From assembly GCA_039714435.1 (NCBI GenBank), contig JBDLJJ010000044.1, forward strand, positions 1-17,793: a stretch of DNA of 17,793 nt, read 5' to 3'. Within the stretch, counting starts at the first letter, position 1, and every line of letters begins with the position of its first letter. Under the pieces are notes generated by a model that searched no databases, was not told where the DNA came from, and saw only the letters and a program-made list of their open reading frames with translations. This DNA is from JAZDDE01 sp039714435 (GTDB taxonomy: Bacteria > Gemmatimonadota > Gemmatimonadetes > Palauibacterales > Palauibacteraceae). A program made the position numbers and the translations under genes. Shown piece after piece: positions 7,620-15,576 of this stretch.

Positions 7620-9035
7620 CTACCGCGCCGCTCGGCCAAGGCGCTCTTCCAGATCGGCCCAGGCTTTCAGATATTCGTATCGGTCCTGAAACAGCGATTG
7701 TTCGGCGGAATTGAGCCGGTCGATCGCCTGCTGCAGGTTGAAGTACGGGATGCTTCCCAGCCTGTACTGCTCACGTGCCAGTTCCAGCCGCTCGTCCGCC
7801 AGCTCCTGGTTCCTGGTCAGCGCGTCCAGTCGCCGATGCCGCCGCTGAAGGTCGGAGACGAGGTCTCGTACGTCGCGCTCCAGATTGAGCCGCTCCCTCG
7901 TGAGATCGGCCCTGGCTTGCCTGAGCGAACGGTTGGCCTGCGCGTTGGATGCCTTACGGCTGAAGTTGTCGAACAGCGTCCAGGAACCCGAGATACTGAA
8001 CGTGGCCCGCGTGTTGGCCGGATCGAAACTGAACAGGCTCTGGGATTCGGCCAGGCTGCGGCTACGGCCGAACGTCAGGCTGACGTCCACGCTCGGGAGC
8101 CACGCCGCCTTGGCTGACAGCAGACCGGCGGATGCGGCGCGTTCGTCCTGCTCCAGTGCCAGCACAGTGGGATTCGCCCGCATAGCCGCCGAAGCGAGTT
8201 CAGCCGGGTCGAGTCCGCTCGCGTCGGGTACCTCCTCGATGTCCACGAGGACGGCATCGGTGCTCTCGAAACCCTGAGAAGGCCGCGCCAGAAGCACGTG
8301 CAGGTCACGCAGAGCCGCCGCCAGACCGGCGTCCGCGTCCAGATACCTGAGCTCCGCGTCACTGAGATCGATCTGAGCGCCCAGCAGGTCGCTTCGGGAC
8401 GCCGCCGCGATCCGGTACCGGCTCTCCGTCACCTCCAGATCCTGCCCCCTAGCGATCTGTTGGCGATCGGCTACCTCGAGCAGGCGCTGCTGTTTGAGGG
8501 CCTCCAGATAGGCCCGCCGGACGTCGCGCACGACGGTCGCTTCGGCGGCGCTGAGCCTGAGCCGTGCCGCGCCCAACTCAGCCCCACCCGCCTTCGCGTC
8601 GCTGAACCGCTCCGGTGAGAACAGAGGCAGGCTCAGAGTCAGTGAGGCACTATTGCTCTTCGACACGTCCTCCAGCGGTGGGTCGAGGATCTGCGGCGAC
8701 CCCTCGGGAGACAGAAAACTGGAGTTTGTGAAGCTGGTCCGCGATGCAGCCCCGCTTACCGACACCCTGGGAAGAAACGCTCCGTAGTCAGCCCAGCGAG
8801 CCGCCTTGGCCGATGCGTAGGAGGCGTCGGCGCTCTCGATTGACGGGTTGTTGGCCAGGGCGATCCGAAGTGCTTCCTCCAGCGTCATGGCGGGTCCGGC
8901 ACCGCCGCCGAGAGTGACTTCCTGCGCGCCAAGAGCTGGCGCGCCCAGCAGCGCCGCGCTCAGTCCGGCGACCAGCGCCATTCGGCCCCGGCAAGCTCCG
9001 GCCGCTCGGGGGCTCGCTGCTGCCCGGAAGCTCAC
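7620..9035 (-). CDS. TolC-family outer-membrane efflux channel
   Basis: Outer-membrane factor of 471 residues, close to the family norm, expected to trimerise into a channel spanning the outer membrane and periplasm. An N-terminal secretion signal is visible: a hydrophobic core at about 19-34 ending in APALGAQEV, with cleavage likely after GA at 36-37. Two outer-membrane-efflux repeats follow. The first starts at MTLEEALRIALANNPSIESA (50-69) with GAFLPRVSVSG. The second includes ASAAMRANPTVLALEQDE and AAWLPSVDVSL. Long Ala/Leu/Arg/Glu heptad-like helices follow each, ending in YRLGSIPYFNLQQAIDRLNSAEQS, a typical C-terminal signature. There is no lipobox cysteine. The GTG start at 9035 overlaps the membrane-fusion gene stop (GTGA), with a GAGG-rich stretch just before it. 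ATG 8981 (residue 19) is an alternative that leaves a shorter, more conventional signal peptide. Confidence 0.93.
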   Translation of the reverse strand: MSFRAAASPRAAGACRGRMALVAGLSAALLGAPALGAQEVTLGGGAGPAMTLEEALRIALANNPSIESADASYASAKAARWADYGAFLPRVSVSGAASRTSFTNSSFLSPEGSPQILDPPLEDVSKSNSASLTLSLPLFSPERFSDAKAGGAELGAARLRLSAAEATVVRDVRRAYLEALKQQRLLEVADRQQIARGQDLEVTESRYRIAAASRSDLLGAQIDLSDAELRYLDADAGLAAALRDLHVLLARPSQGFESTDAVLVDIEEVPDASGLDPAELASAAMRANPTVLALEQDERAASAGLLSAKAAWLPSVDVSLTFGRSRSLAESQSLFSFDPANTRATFSISGSWTLFDNFSRKASNAQANRSLRQARADLTRERLNLERDVRDLVSDLQRRHRRLDALTRNQELADERLELAREQYRLGSIPYFNLQQAIDRLNSAEQSLFQDRYEYLKAWADLEERLGRAAR

Positions 9036-10219
9036 TCCTCCTCGCCCCGCAGCGAAACATCTACCCGCGCGTCATGGGTGAGCGTGGAATGACCAGCCAC
9101 GAGCACGACCTCACCTTCGCTGACCATATCCGTGCCGTCCCCCGGCACGATCTCGATAGCCGTATCGTTTTCGAGACCCGTCGTTACGTAGCGCCACTTT
9201 GCCCGGCCCTTGCTGGACCGTTCCGCCTCCGGCTCGAACACGAACACGACGTCGCGCCGGCTTCGTTCCACGATCGCTTCCTTGGGCACGAAGGTTCGGC
9301 CTTCGTACAGGTCTCCAGCGATGCTGACACTGGCGTGCATTCCCGGAAGAATCTTCGCCTCAGGGTTATCGAGCCTCACGGTCACCCGACTGGCCCGGCT
9401 CTCCGAATCGACCATGGGATTGATCGTCACTACCGTGGCGGCGAATTGTTCGCCCCGGTAGGCCGAGAATCGAACCGTGGCCTCACGTCCGACATCCAGC
9501 GCGCCGATCTGACCCTCGAGGACAAACACATCCACGTCGATCTGGGACAGATCAACCACTGTGGCGACGGAGTCGCCCACTCCGAGACGGGAGCCGCTGG
9601 CCACCACCAGGTTGGCTACTCGGCCCGCGTACGGGGCGCGAACCTCCGTCCGCCTCAGGTCATAGCGCGCTCGTTCCAGGCGGGCCTCGGCGCCAACCAG
9701 CCCACTCCGCACCCGGGCCTGCACCTCTCGCTCGGCCCGCACCTCCGAATCGGCGATGCGGTCGTCCCCCAGGGTGAGATCCCGAAACTCGGCCAGCGCC
9801 TGATCGAGCGCGCCCTGCGCCTCAGCCAGGTCCAGCTCATACAGCGCGGGGTCAATCCGGGCGATGAGCTGGCCTGCCCTCACATAGCTGCCTTCCGTCA
9901 CCGGAACGGACACGACAGGCCCCCCTACCTCGGCCTGGAGTGGGGCACTTCGTCTGGGGGCCGCTTCTCCTTCGGCGTTCACCCACACCACGAACGTGCC
10001 CTCACCTACCTCGGCCCCTTCCACGGGTACGGCGATAGAGGTAGCGAAAGCGGTGGTGGCCGCCGTGCTCTGCGCCGCGGCACGGGCGGAGTCGACAGCC
10101 GCGCTGTCGGAAGCCTCGTCCGGGTCGGCATCATTGGCGCGGAGCTTAAGGAAGACGCTGGTCAGGAGTGCGGCAGCGATGCCGAATACGGCCAGCGTGA
10201 CGAGGTGTCTGGACTTCAT
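9032..10219 (-). CDS. RND pump membrane-fusion (HlyD/AcrA-type) adaptor protein
   Basis: Periplasmic adaptor of 395 residues that should link the RND permeases to the TolC-like channel. Residues 7-25 form a single hydrophobic anchor or signal segment with no lipobox Cys. An unusually Ala/Ser/Asp-rich tether follows (about 28-62). The lipoyl half-motifs flank a helical hairpin: the first at 93-125 (VVSVPVTEGSYVRAGQLIARID), coiled coil at about 127-187, and the second at 190-224 (RTEVRAPYAGRVANLVVASG). A beta-barrel domain comes next, with LPGMHASVSIAG at 291-302, then a C-terminal membrane-proximal domain. It is the first gene of the four-gene efflux operon. The ATG at 10219 has no clear purine-rich ribosome site; the preceding bases are mostly C and G. 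The helical hairpin is short, so the adaptor may meet the channel differently from long-hairpin AcrA. Family assignment is firm; the substrate is unknown. Confidence 0.93.
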   Translation of the reverse strand: MKSRHLVTLAVFGIAAALLTSVFLKLRANDADPDEASDSAAVDSARAAAQSTAATTAFATSIAVPVEGAEVGEGTFVVWVNAEGEAAPRRSAPLQAEVGGPVVSVPVTEGSYVRAGQLIARIDPALYELDLAEAQGALDQALAEFRDLTLGDDRIADSEVRAEREVQARVRSGLVGAEARLERARYDLRRTEVRAPYAGRVANLVVASGSRLGVGDSVATVVDLSQIDVDVFVLEGQIGALDVGREATVRFSAYRGEQFAATVVTINPMVDSESRASRVTVRLDNPEAKILPGMHASVSIAGDLYEGRTFVPKEAIVERSRRDVVFVFEPEAERSSKGRAKWRYVTTGLENDTAIEIVPGDGTDMVSEGEVVLVAGHSTLTHDARVDVSLRGEEE

Positions 10220-10287
10220 GTGCCCGGCCCCGGTTTAAGTGGTTGACAGGACCCGCCATGTCGAGTCCCTACGTTGTCCGGTCCGTC

Positions 10288-10315
10288 TCAACGCTGGCTT
10301 AACGCCGCTCGTTGA
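10288..10315. promoter_or_regulatory. Dyad-symmetric element upstream of the efflux operon
   Basis: TCAACG at 10288-10293 and CGTTGA at 10310-10315 are exact inverted repeats. Inside them GGC (10296-10298) pairs with GCC (10304-10306) around TTAAC. A third half-site, CGTTG at 10272-10276, forms another dyad with 10289-10293 at a 12-base gap. The element lies about 70-95 bases before the adaptor start codon. It could be a repressor operator (TetR or MarR regulators often control such pumps) or a leader-RNA hairpin. A possible minus-strand -10 box, TCTAAT, is at 10331-10336, but no matching -35 box is convincing. No regulator gene is in the window. Confidence 0.35.
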
Positions 10316-10432
10316 CGGCGCGTACGACCGATTAGACTCCGAACACGCGCATGGGGTTGCCCGGCTCGACGCCGTTCAAACACGCCGGCAGCAGTTTAGT
10401 GCCTGTTGTCCCTGGGGCGCGCCTGGTCGGGT

Positions 10433-10447
10433 GTCTGAAAATCAGAC
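10433..10447. repeat. Short inverted repeat spanning the cax stop codon
   Basis: GTCTGA at 10433-10438 and TCAGAC at 10442-10447 pair perfectly around AAA. The cax TGA (10442-10444) lies in one arm. Without a following T-run on the minus strand it is not a standard intrinsic terminator, though it could cap the 3' end of the transcript. Confidence 0.3.
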
Positions 10448-11563
10448 CGGGAGGAAGAAAAAGGCTACCGCCAACATAAGATAGACCGCGAGTAGCTGCA
10501 CGCCTTCCATCCAGTGCGATTCACCGTCCTGCGAGATGACGGCCATGATACCAACTGACATGGCCACCGCCACGACCTCCAGATTAGTAAACCGCAAATC
10601 CATCGGATTGGGTCCCACCACGTAGCTCAATAGTACGAGGACGGGAGCGACAAACAACGCGATCTGGGTAGAGGACCCGACCGCTATGTGTAGAGACAGA
10701 TCCATCTTGTTCTTGATCGCCATGAGGACGGCTGTCGAGTGCTCCGCCGCGTTACCTACTATCGCGACAAGGATCACGCCCACGAATACCCGGGTCATTC
10801 CCAGATCGTGCGCCGCTTCCTCGAGAGCACCTACCATGATCTCGCTCATGACGCCTGTCACGGCCGCGGCGACGAGGAGCGCCAGCAGCGGGCGGTTGGC
10901 CACGATATCCGGCGAACGATCGTCGGCGGCAGCTGCAGACGCAGGTCCATTGCCCCCGGCACTCTCGTCCACATCGGCATGAGACAGGTATAGATCCGAA
11001 TGCGTGCGCAGAGTAAACAGCAGACTGAGTCCGTACACCACTATCAGGATAATCGAGATGTCGAGGCTGAGATTTCTCTCGACCGCGGAGTATCCGCCGC
11101 CCGCCGCCGAATGAAAGATGGTCGGCAGAACCAGTCCGATTACACTGAGCACGAGCAGCGTAGTCCCGAGGCTGGCCGCGGTTCGGTTAAAACTCTGCGT
11201 CCGAAACCGAAGTCCTCCGAGCAGAGCTGACAGGCCGAACACCAGCAGGATGTTGCCGATTATGGAGCCCGTGATAGACGCCTTCACGACATCGTACAGA
11301 CCGGCGCGCAGCGCCATGATGGCGATGATCAGCTCCGCCGCGTTTCCGAACGTGGCGTTCAGCAGACCACCCAGAGCCGGACCTACGCGCTCCGCCAAAT
11401 GCTCGGTGGCTCTTCCCATGAGGCCAGCGAGGGGAATGATGGCGACCGCGGACACAAAAAAAAGCGCCGACCCGCTGACGCCGGTGGCAAACCTGAGGAA
11501 CACGGCGATCGGTACGAAGATGAGAAGCGCGTAGAGCGCTCTTTCGATCCGGATACCAGTCAC
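10442..11563 (-). CDS. cax: Ca2+/H+ antiporter (CaCA superfamily, Cax type)
   Basis: Inner-membrane cation/proton exchanger of 373 residues, the usual bacterial Cax length, with about eleven hydrophobic segments. The two inverted alpha-repeats are clear. Repeat 1 is GGLLNATFGNAAELIIAIMAL (65-85), with acidic Glu77. Repeat 2 is VGNAAEHSTAVLMAIKNKMD (269-288), with Glu273 or Glu274, followed by GSSTQIALFVAPVLVLLS. These glutamates are the expected Ca2+/H+ exchange residues. A polar, acidic loop (about 193-222) separates the two halves, as in the family. The GTG start at 11563 has GAGG six bases upstream (GAGGTGCCAG before GTG). The gene lies 112 bases downstream of tRNA-Cys on the same strand and 222 bases upstream of the efflux operon, so it is probably its own unit. 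A six-pair inverted repeat (10433-10447) spans its stop codon. The role is likely calcium or other divalent-cation export. Confidence 0.9.
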   Translation of the reverse strand: MTGIRIERALYALLIFVPIAVFLRFATGVSGSALFFVSAVAIIPLAGLMGRATEHLAERVGPALGGLLNATFGNAAELIIAIMALRAGLYDVVKASITGSIIGNILLVFGLSALLGGLRFRTQSFNRTAASLGTTLLVLSVIGLVLPTIFHSAAGGGYSAVERNLSLDISIILIVVYGLSLLFTLRTHSDLYLSHADVDESAGGNGPASAAAADDRSPDIVANRPLLALLVAAAVTGVMSEIMVGALEEAAHDLGMTRVFVGVILVAIVGNAAEHSTAVLMAIKNKMDLSLHIAVGSSTQIALFVAPVLVLLSYVVGPNPMDLRFTNLEVVAVAMSVGIMAVISQDGESHWMEGVQLLAVYLMLAVAFFFLPV

Positions 11564-11675
11564 CTGGCACCTCGCGCTGGCAAGTTCCCGCGTGGCACTA
11601 TGGCTTCACCAGATCAAAAACTCCGACGTGTTCGACGTCCAGTTCCGCCTCACCGCTCGGGTCACCCGGCTGAGA

Positions 11676-11746
11676 AGGCGCCGTCCGGATTCGAACCGGA
11701 GTAGGGGGCTTTGCAGGCCCCTGCCTAGCCACTCGGCCACGGCGCC
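11676..11746 (-). tRNA. tRNA-Cys, anticodon GCA
   Basis: The 71-base cloverleaf reads clearly on the minus strand. Acceptor GGCGCCG pairs with CGGCGCC. The D-arm contains GCC and GGC around GAGTGGCTA. The anticodon arm GGGGC-CTGCAAA-GCCCC gives anticodon GCA. A short variable loop follows, then the T-arm TCCGG-TTCGAAT-CCGGA. The discriminator base is U, the strong identity element of bacterial tRNA-Cys. The 3' CCA is not encoded (the next bases are TCT), so a CCA-adding enzyme is needed. It stands alone between recN and cax. Confidence 0.96.
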
Positions 11747-11826
11747 GCGAGCTGGCTCGGTGGTCCGTGTCAAAGCTCAGAGCACGAGTCACAGTTGCCA
11801 GCGCCCGCACAGGGTAACGTTCGCTC

Positions 11827-11845
11827 CTGGAGGCGTAAAGCCTGC
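11827..11845 (-). terminator. Weak hairpin just downstream of recN
   Basis: Five bases past the recN stop, AGGC and GCCT can pair around TTTAC, extended by GG/CC with a one-base bulge. It could end the housekeeping operon before the tRNA gene. There is no T-run, so support is weak. Confidence 0.2.
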
Positions 11846-11849
11846 CAGC

Positions 11850-13523
11850 CTAGGTGCGGCCGGCGGCGGATTCCAACATTTCCTCGGCGTGCTGCCGGGA
11901 CGTGTCGCTGTCCGCATCTCCGCCGAGCATTCGGGCTACCTCGGCGACCCGTGCCTCGGGCGAGAGAGACACGACGGTGGCCACGGCCAGCCCATCCTTC
12001 TCGGACTTGCCGACCTGCAGGTGGTGGCCGGCGCGCGACGCGATCTGCGCCAGGTGAGTGACCGCCAAGACCTGCCGCCGGGACGCGACAGCTGCGAGCT
12101 GCGCACCGACCTCGTGCGCCACCTGGCCGCCGATTCCGGCATCGATCTCATCGAATACGACCGTAGGCACGGGATCCACTTCGGACAGAGCCGTGCGCAG
12201 CGCCAGCATGAGCCGACTGAGCTCGCCGCCGGAGGCGACTCGTCCCAGCGGGCCGGGGTCGAAACCGGGGTTGAGCGATATCAAGAACTCGATCCGCTCC
12301 CGCCCATGGCGTCCCACCTCACCCTCCGGGGTCAGGTCGACGCGCATCTGCGCCCCCGGCAGTCCGAGGTCCGGAAGCCGGCGCACGACCGAGGACTCCA
12401 GGCGTGTCGCGGCGGACTGACGCGCCGCGCTCAAACGTGAGGCGGCGGCCTCCAGATCGGCGGCCACGGCCGTAGCCTCGTCCTCCAGCGCCCGGAGCGC
12501 ATCTCCCGATCCCTCGAACTCGTCCAGATCAGCTCTGGCCCCGGCGCCGGCCTCAATTACGTCATCCAGCGAGCCGCCGTATTTCCTCTTGAGGCGGTAC
12601 ACCTCATCCATGCGCTCGCGCAGCGCGTGAAGGCGCTGTGGATCGTGTTCGACGGTCTGCCGGTATCTGGACAGCCCCCGGCCCAGCTCATCCAGGGCCG
12701 TCCGAGTGGTCGCGTACAGGCTCTCGAACTCCGCCGCGCCGGCATCGATCGCCGCCAGTGCGCTCAGTGAACGCTGCAGAACCGCGAGTCGATCGGTCAG
12801 GGAATCGGCATCACCCTGGATCGATTCCACGAGCAGTCCCGACAGCCGCAGCAGATCCTCGGAGTGTTCCAGTCTTCGAATATCGTTCTCGAGCTTGTCG
12901 TCCTCGCCCGGCTCGAGGGCTGCGGCTTCGATCTCCTCAGCCTTGAAGCGAAGGTAGTCCGCCTTCTCGCGCGCATCTCTGGCGCTCTGCCGGCGGCGCT
13001 CGATTTCGGACCGCAGGGCACTCAGGGCCCCGTGCAGCTCCGCAACGTCAGCCACGAAGGCCGCCGACTCGCCGTAGGCGTCGAGCATGGTGCGCTGAAC
13101 ATCCCGGCGCAGGAGCGCCTGATGCTCATGCTGGCCGTGCAGCTCGACCAGCTCAGACCCCAGATCGCGAAGAAACCCGGCTGTTACAGGAGAGCCATTA
13201 ACCCAGCCGCGGCTCCGGCCCGCCCGCTGCGCCTCGCGCCGCAGGATAAGGCTGCCGTCGTCGGGATCGATGCCGGCGTCCCGGCACATCTCACAGGCCA
13301 GCGAGGCGCCGTCCACTTCGAACACACCCTCTACCATGGTTCGCCCGGCTCCCGCCCGGATAGAATCGGTATTGGCCCGTCCACCGAGGAGCAGCGTAAG
13401 CGCCCCGACCAGGATCGACTTCCCGGCTCCGGTCTCCCCCGTGAGCACGGTCAGCCCTGACTCCATCTCTACGCTCAGGTCATCGATAACGGCGTAGCCC
13501 TGAATCCTCAGATCGCGAAGCAC
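11850..13523 (-). CDS. recN: DNA repair protein RecN
   Basis: SMC-like ATPase of 557 residues, the normal RecN length, which acts in cytoplasmic double-strand-break repair and sister-chromatid cohesion. The N-terminus MLRDLRIQGYAVIDDLSVEM leads into Walker A GETGAGKS (29-36). ELHGQHEHQALL (127-138) follows as in the family. Two coiled-coil arms flank the middle (about 160-230 and 290-380). The C-terminal head has the ABC signature ASGGELSRLMLAL (430-442), Walker B VPTVVFDEIDAGIGG (452-466) and the switch region VLAVTHLAQIAS (485-496). All catalytic parts are present. The GTG start directly follows the nadK stop (TAG then GTG), with GAGGA about seven bases upstream, so it is translated as part of the operon. 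I see no LexA box before it, which fits operon rather than dedicated SOS control, but the operon promoter is outside the window. Confidence 0.97.
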   Translation of the reverse strand: MLRDLRIQGYAVIDDLSVEMESGLTVLTGETGAGKSILVGALTLLLGGRANTDSIRAGAGRTMVEGVFEVDGASLACEMCRDAGIDPDDGSLILRREAQRAGRSRGWVNGSPVTAGFLRDLGSELVELHGQHEHQALLRRDVQRTMLDAYGESAAFVADVAELHGALSALRSEIERRRQSARDAREKADYLRFKAEEIEAAALEPGEDDKLENDIRRLEHSEDLLRLSGLLVESIQGDADSLTDRLAVLQRSLSALAAIDAGAAEFESLYATTRTALDELGRGLSRYRQTVEHDPQRLHALRERMDEVYRLKRKYGGSLDDVIEAGAGARADLDEFEGSGDALRALEDEATAVAADLEAAASRLSAARQSAATRLESSVVRRLPDLGLPGAQMRVDLTPEGEVGRHGRERIEFLISLNPGFDPGPLGRVASGGELSRLMLALRTALSEVDPVPTVVFDEIDAGIGGQVAHEVGAQLAAVASRRQVLAVTHLAQIASRAGHHLQVGKSEKDGLAVATVVSLSPEARVAEVARMLGGDADSDTSRQHAEEMLESAAGRT

Positions 13524-14408
13524 CTACGCGTCCTCACGTGCGGGGCGCACATCTCCCCAGCGCAGCTTCTGGCTCAGCACCCGGAAGAAACCCTGCTCTT
13601 CCATCCGAATCAGCCGCACGGAGTGCTCCGAACGCCGCACCGTCACCGCGTCGCCGGCCTGGATTGTGTCGCCTGCCTGGCCGTCCGCGCTGACCCGCGC
13701 CCCCGCTTTGGAGACGACCTCGACTCGAATCACGGAGGTGGAAGGAACCACCAGAGGCCGGATAGCCAGAGAGTGAGGGCAGATCGGGGTAGCGACGAGG
13801 GCGTCGAGCGTGGGTACCAGAATAGGGCCCCCAGCGCTGAGACTGTACGCCGTTGAGCCGGTAGCGCTCGAAATAACGATTCCGTCGGCGCTGTACTGCC
13901 CGACCTCTTCCCTGTCCACGAACACGTGCAGCCGGATGAGTCGGGCCAACCCGGTCTGGTGCACCACCGCATCATTGAGGGCATAGCGGAGCGTCGTGGC
14001 TCCGCCATCTCGATCCTCTGATGACCCGTCCGTCTGAACTTCGATGTCGAGAGCTGTTCGTTCCTCTTCGTGGAAATCCTGACCGGCCAGGCGCTGCAGC
14101 ATCGCTCCCAGTTCCGATCGGGCGCCCGCGGTCAAGAAACCCAGTTGGCCGAGATTACAGCCCAGCACGGGAATCCCGAGTGGGCCGGCGATCTGCGCCC
14201 CGCGCAGCAGTGTCCCATCTCCGCCAAGTGTCAGCAGAGTGTCAACAGGACTCGCCGCTGACTCGAGAACTTCCTCGGAAGCGAAGTATTCGCTCAGCTC
14301 GGGCCCGACGACCAACTGGAACCCCAGAGCATCGGCGGAGCGGCGTAACTCCGCCACCACGTCCTCGAGGCCGTCTTTGGCGGGATTCGCCAATACGCCC
14401 AGTCTCAT
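13524..14408 (-). CDS. nadK: NAD kinase
   Basis: Cytoplasmic enzyme of 294 residues that phosphorylates NAD to NADP using ATP (or polyphosphate in some relatives). The GGDGT motif, which binds the phosphate donor, is at 62-66 within LLTLGGDGTLLRGA. The NE/D motif appears as ALNDAVV (143-149). The third conserved block is ADGIVISSATGSTAYSLSAG (174-193); here SSATGSTAY replaces the commoner STPTGSTAY. NLGQLGFLT (85-93) matches the family's NxGxLGFL. Length and motif spacing are normal, so it should be active. The ATG overlaps the ispA stop by one base (TGATG) and its own stop abuts recN. NadK next to RecN is a common bacterial arrangement. Confidence 0.97.
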   Translation of the reverse strand: MRLGVLANPAKDGLEDVVAELRRSADALGFQLVVGPELSEYFASEEVLESAASPVDTLLTLGGDGTLLRGAQIAGPLGIPVLGCNLGQLGFLTAGARSELGAMLQRLAGQDFHEEERTALDIEVQTDGSSEDRDGGATTLRYALNDAVVHQTGLARLIRLHVFVDREEVGQYSADGIVISSATGSTAYSLSAGGPILVPTLDALVATPICPHSLAIRPLVVPSTSVIRVEVVSKAGARVSADGQAGDTIQAGDAVTVRRSEHSVRLIRMEEQGFFRVLSQKLRWGDVRPAREDA

Positions 14409-15325
14409 CAGCTGCGCCGTTCGATAATGTACATGGCCATACTCCTCAGCTCGTCCGCGCCGCTCAACTCGTTCAATTCGCCCAGCGCGGCCGTGGCCAG
14501 CCGCCGGCTCATGTGCTCCGCCCCGTCCATACCTAGCACCGCCGGATATGTAGCCTTAGCGAGGTCGCGATCCCTGCCGCTCGGCTTACCGAGTTCCACG
14601 TCCGAACCGGTCACATCCAGAATATCGTCCACCGCCTGGAAGGCCAGCCCGAGCCGGAGGCCGAACCGCCGCAGGCGTTCGATGACCGAGTCGGCCGCCC
14701 CCGCCGCCAGCCCGCCCATTACGACGCACGCGGCGATCAGTTGAGCGGTCTTTCCGGTATGAATCCTCTCGAGACGCTCGGCCGAGACCTGGCGCCCCTC
14801 CGCCCGCAGATCCAGCAGCTGGCCGCCAACCATTCCGGACGCTCCCGAGGCCTCCGCCAGGGTGAGGAGCAGGCTGCGCACGCACCCGTCGGGCAGTCCC
14901 ATCTCCTCGCCCGCCGTGAGGACGGCCCTGACGGCCATCGGCATCAGCGCGGCTCCAGCCACCACAGCCGCCGATTCGCCATAGCTCACGTGCAGCGTTG
15001 GCTGCCCCCGGCGCAGAACGTCATTGTCCATGCACGGAAGATCGTCGTGTACGAGAGAGTAAGCGTGGACCAGTTCCGCCGCGCAGGCCAGCGTGACGAC
15101 CTCGGCCCGGGTCCCGCCGGCACCCTCATACGCCGCCAGCAGCAACAGGGGCCGAATCCGCTTACCGGGGCTGAGCACGGCGCTTCTGACAGGAGCCGCC
15201 ATCGCCTCCGGGATTCCAGCCAGTTCGCTGTTGACGAAGGCCTGAAGCGCAGCCTCGATACGGGCCAACCTGATCTCCACCATTGCGCCGGACTGTGACG
15301 CTCGGCCGGTCGCCGAGTGCGTCAA
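14408..15325 (-). CDS. ispA: Polyprenyl (farnesyl/geranylgeranyl) diphosphate synthase
   Basis: Trans-prenyltransferase that condenses isopentenyl diphosphate with allylic diphosphates, about 305 residues. Conserved blocks are GKRIRPLLLLAAYE (54-67), the first Asp-rich motif DDLPCMD with NDVLRRGQPTLH (94-112), GKTAQLI (191-197) and the second Asp-rich motif FQAVDDILD (229-237), then GKPSGRDRDLAKATYPAVLG (246-265). The two extra residues inside the first Asp motif and Tyr89, five residues before it, match short-chain bacterial enzymes of the IspA type, so C15 is the likeliest product, with C20 possible. The TTG at 15325 overlaps the xseB stop (TTGA). An ATG at 15283 (residue 15, MVEIRLARIEA) gives an N-terminus closer to the family's normal length but lacks a clear ribosome site. 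The true start is uncertain; the function is not. Confidence 0.93.
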   Translation of the reverse strand: MTHSATGRASQSGAMVEIRLARIEAALQAFVNSELAGIPEAMAAPVRSAVLSPGKRIRPLLLLAAYEGAGGTRAEVVTLACAAELVHAYSLVHDDLPCMDNDVLRRGQPTLHVSYGESAAVVAGAALMPMAVRAVLTAGEEMGLPDGCVRSLLLTLAEASGASGMVGGQLLDLRAEGRQVSAERLERIHTGKTAQLIAACVVMGGLAAGAADSVIERLRRFGLRLGLAFQAVDDILDVTGSDVELGKPSGRDRDLAKATYPAVLGMDGAEHMSRRLATAALGELNELSGADELRSMAMYIIERRS

Positions 15326-15576
15326 ACTCCCTTGGGCTCCAGGAAGTCTCGGTCGATGCCGATCGAGGTGAGATCGCCCTCCGCGCCCTCGATCAACTCC
15401 TCTACGCTTCCCCGGGCCGCGTCCAGGCAGCGGCTGGCGGAGCGAAGATGTTCGATCCCTTCCGAAAACAGTTCCAGCGCCTGGTTGAGTTCAAGCTCTT
15501 CGCCATCCAGCGCGCCAACGATGCGCTCCAGCTCCTTGAGCGATGTCTCGAACGACACATCCGTCTGCGAGTTCAC
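15322..15576 (-). CDS. xseB: Exodeoxyribonuclease VII small subunit
   Basis: Protein of 84 residues, the expected size for XseB, which binds the large subunit in several copies to form exonuclease VII. The helical hairpin pattern SFETSLKELERIVGALDGEE, then LNQALELFSEGIEHLRSASR, then LDAARGSVEELIEG is the family signature. The GTG start at 15576 overlaps the xseA stop by four bases (GTGA), and its stop overlaps the TTG start of ispA. The short tail (DRDFLEPKGV) is variable in the family. Genetic coupling to xseA supports the call and matched production of the subunits. Confidence 0.94.
   Translation of the reverse strand: MNSQTDVSFETSLKELERIVGALDGEELELNQALELFSEGIEHLRSASRCLDAARGSVEELIEGAEGDLTSIGIDRDFLEPKGV

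Noticed and set aside
4280..7639. Longer form of permease 1 starting at TTG 7639
   Set aside because: The ATG at 7606 has a better ribosome site fused to the upstream stop codon and matches the conserved N-terminus of the family.
9074..10246. A 390-residue plus-strand open frame covering almost the whole adaptor gene
   Set aside because: It is exactly antisense to a clear HlyD-type gene; its translation is rich in His, Arg and Gly, shows no domain pattern and is typical of mirror frames in GC-rich DNA.
10243..10248. A perfect TTGACA hexamer on the plus strand
   Set aside because: It would fire toward the 3' end of cax, where no plus-strand gene exists, and no good -10 box lies 16-18 bases downstream.
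11592..12440. A 282-residue plus-strand open frame
   Set aside because: It runs through the antisense of tRNA-Cys and then antisense through recN, so it cannot be a normal gene. The shorter minus-strand frame at 11598-11810 also crosses the tRNA and is rejected for the same reason.
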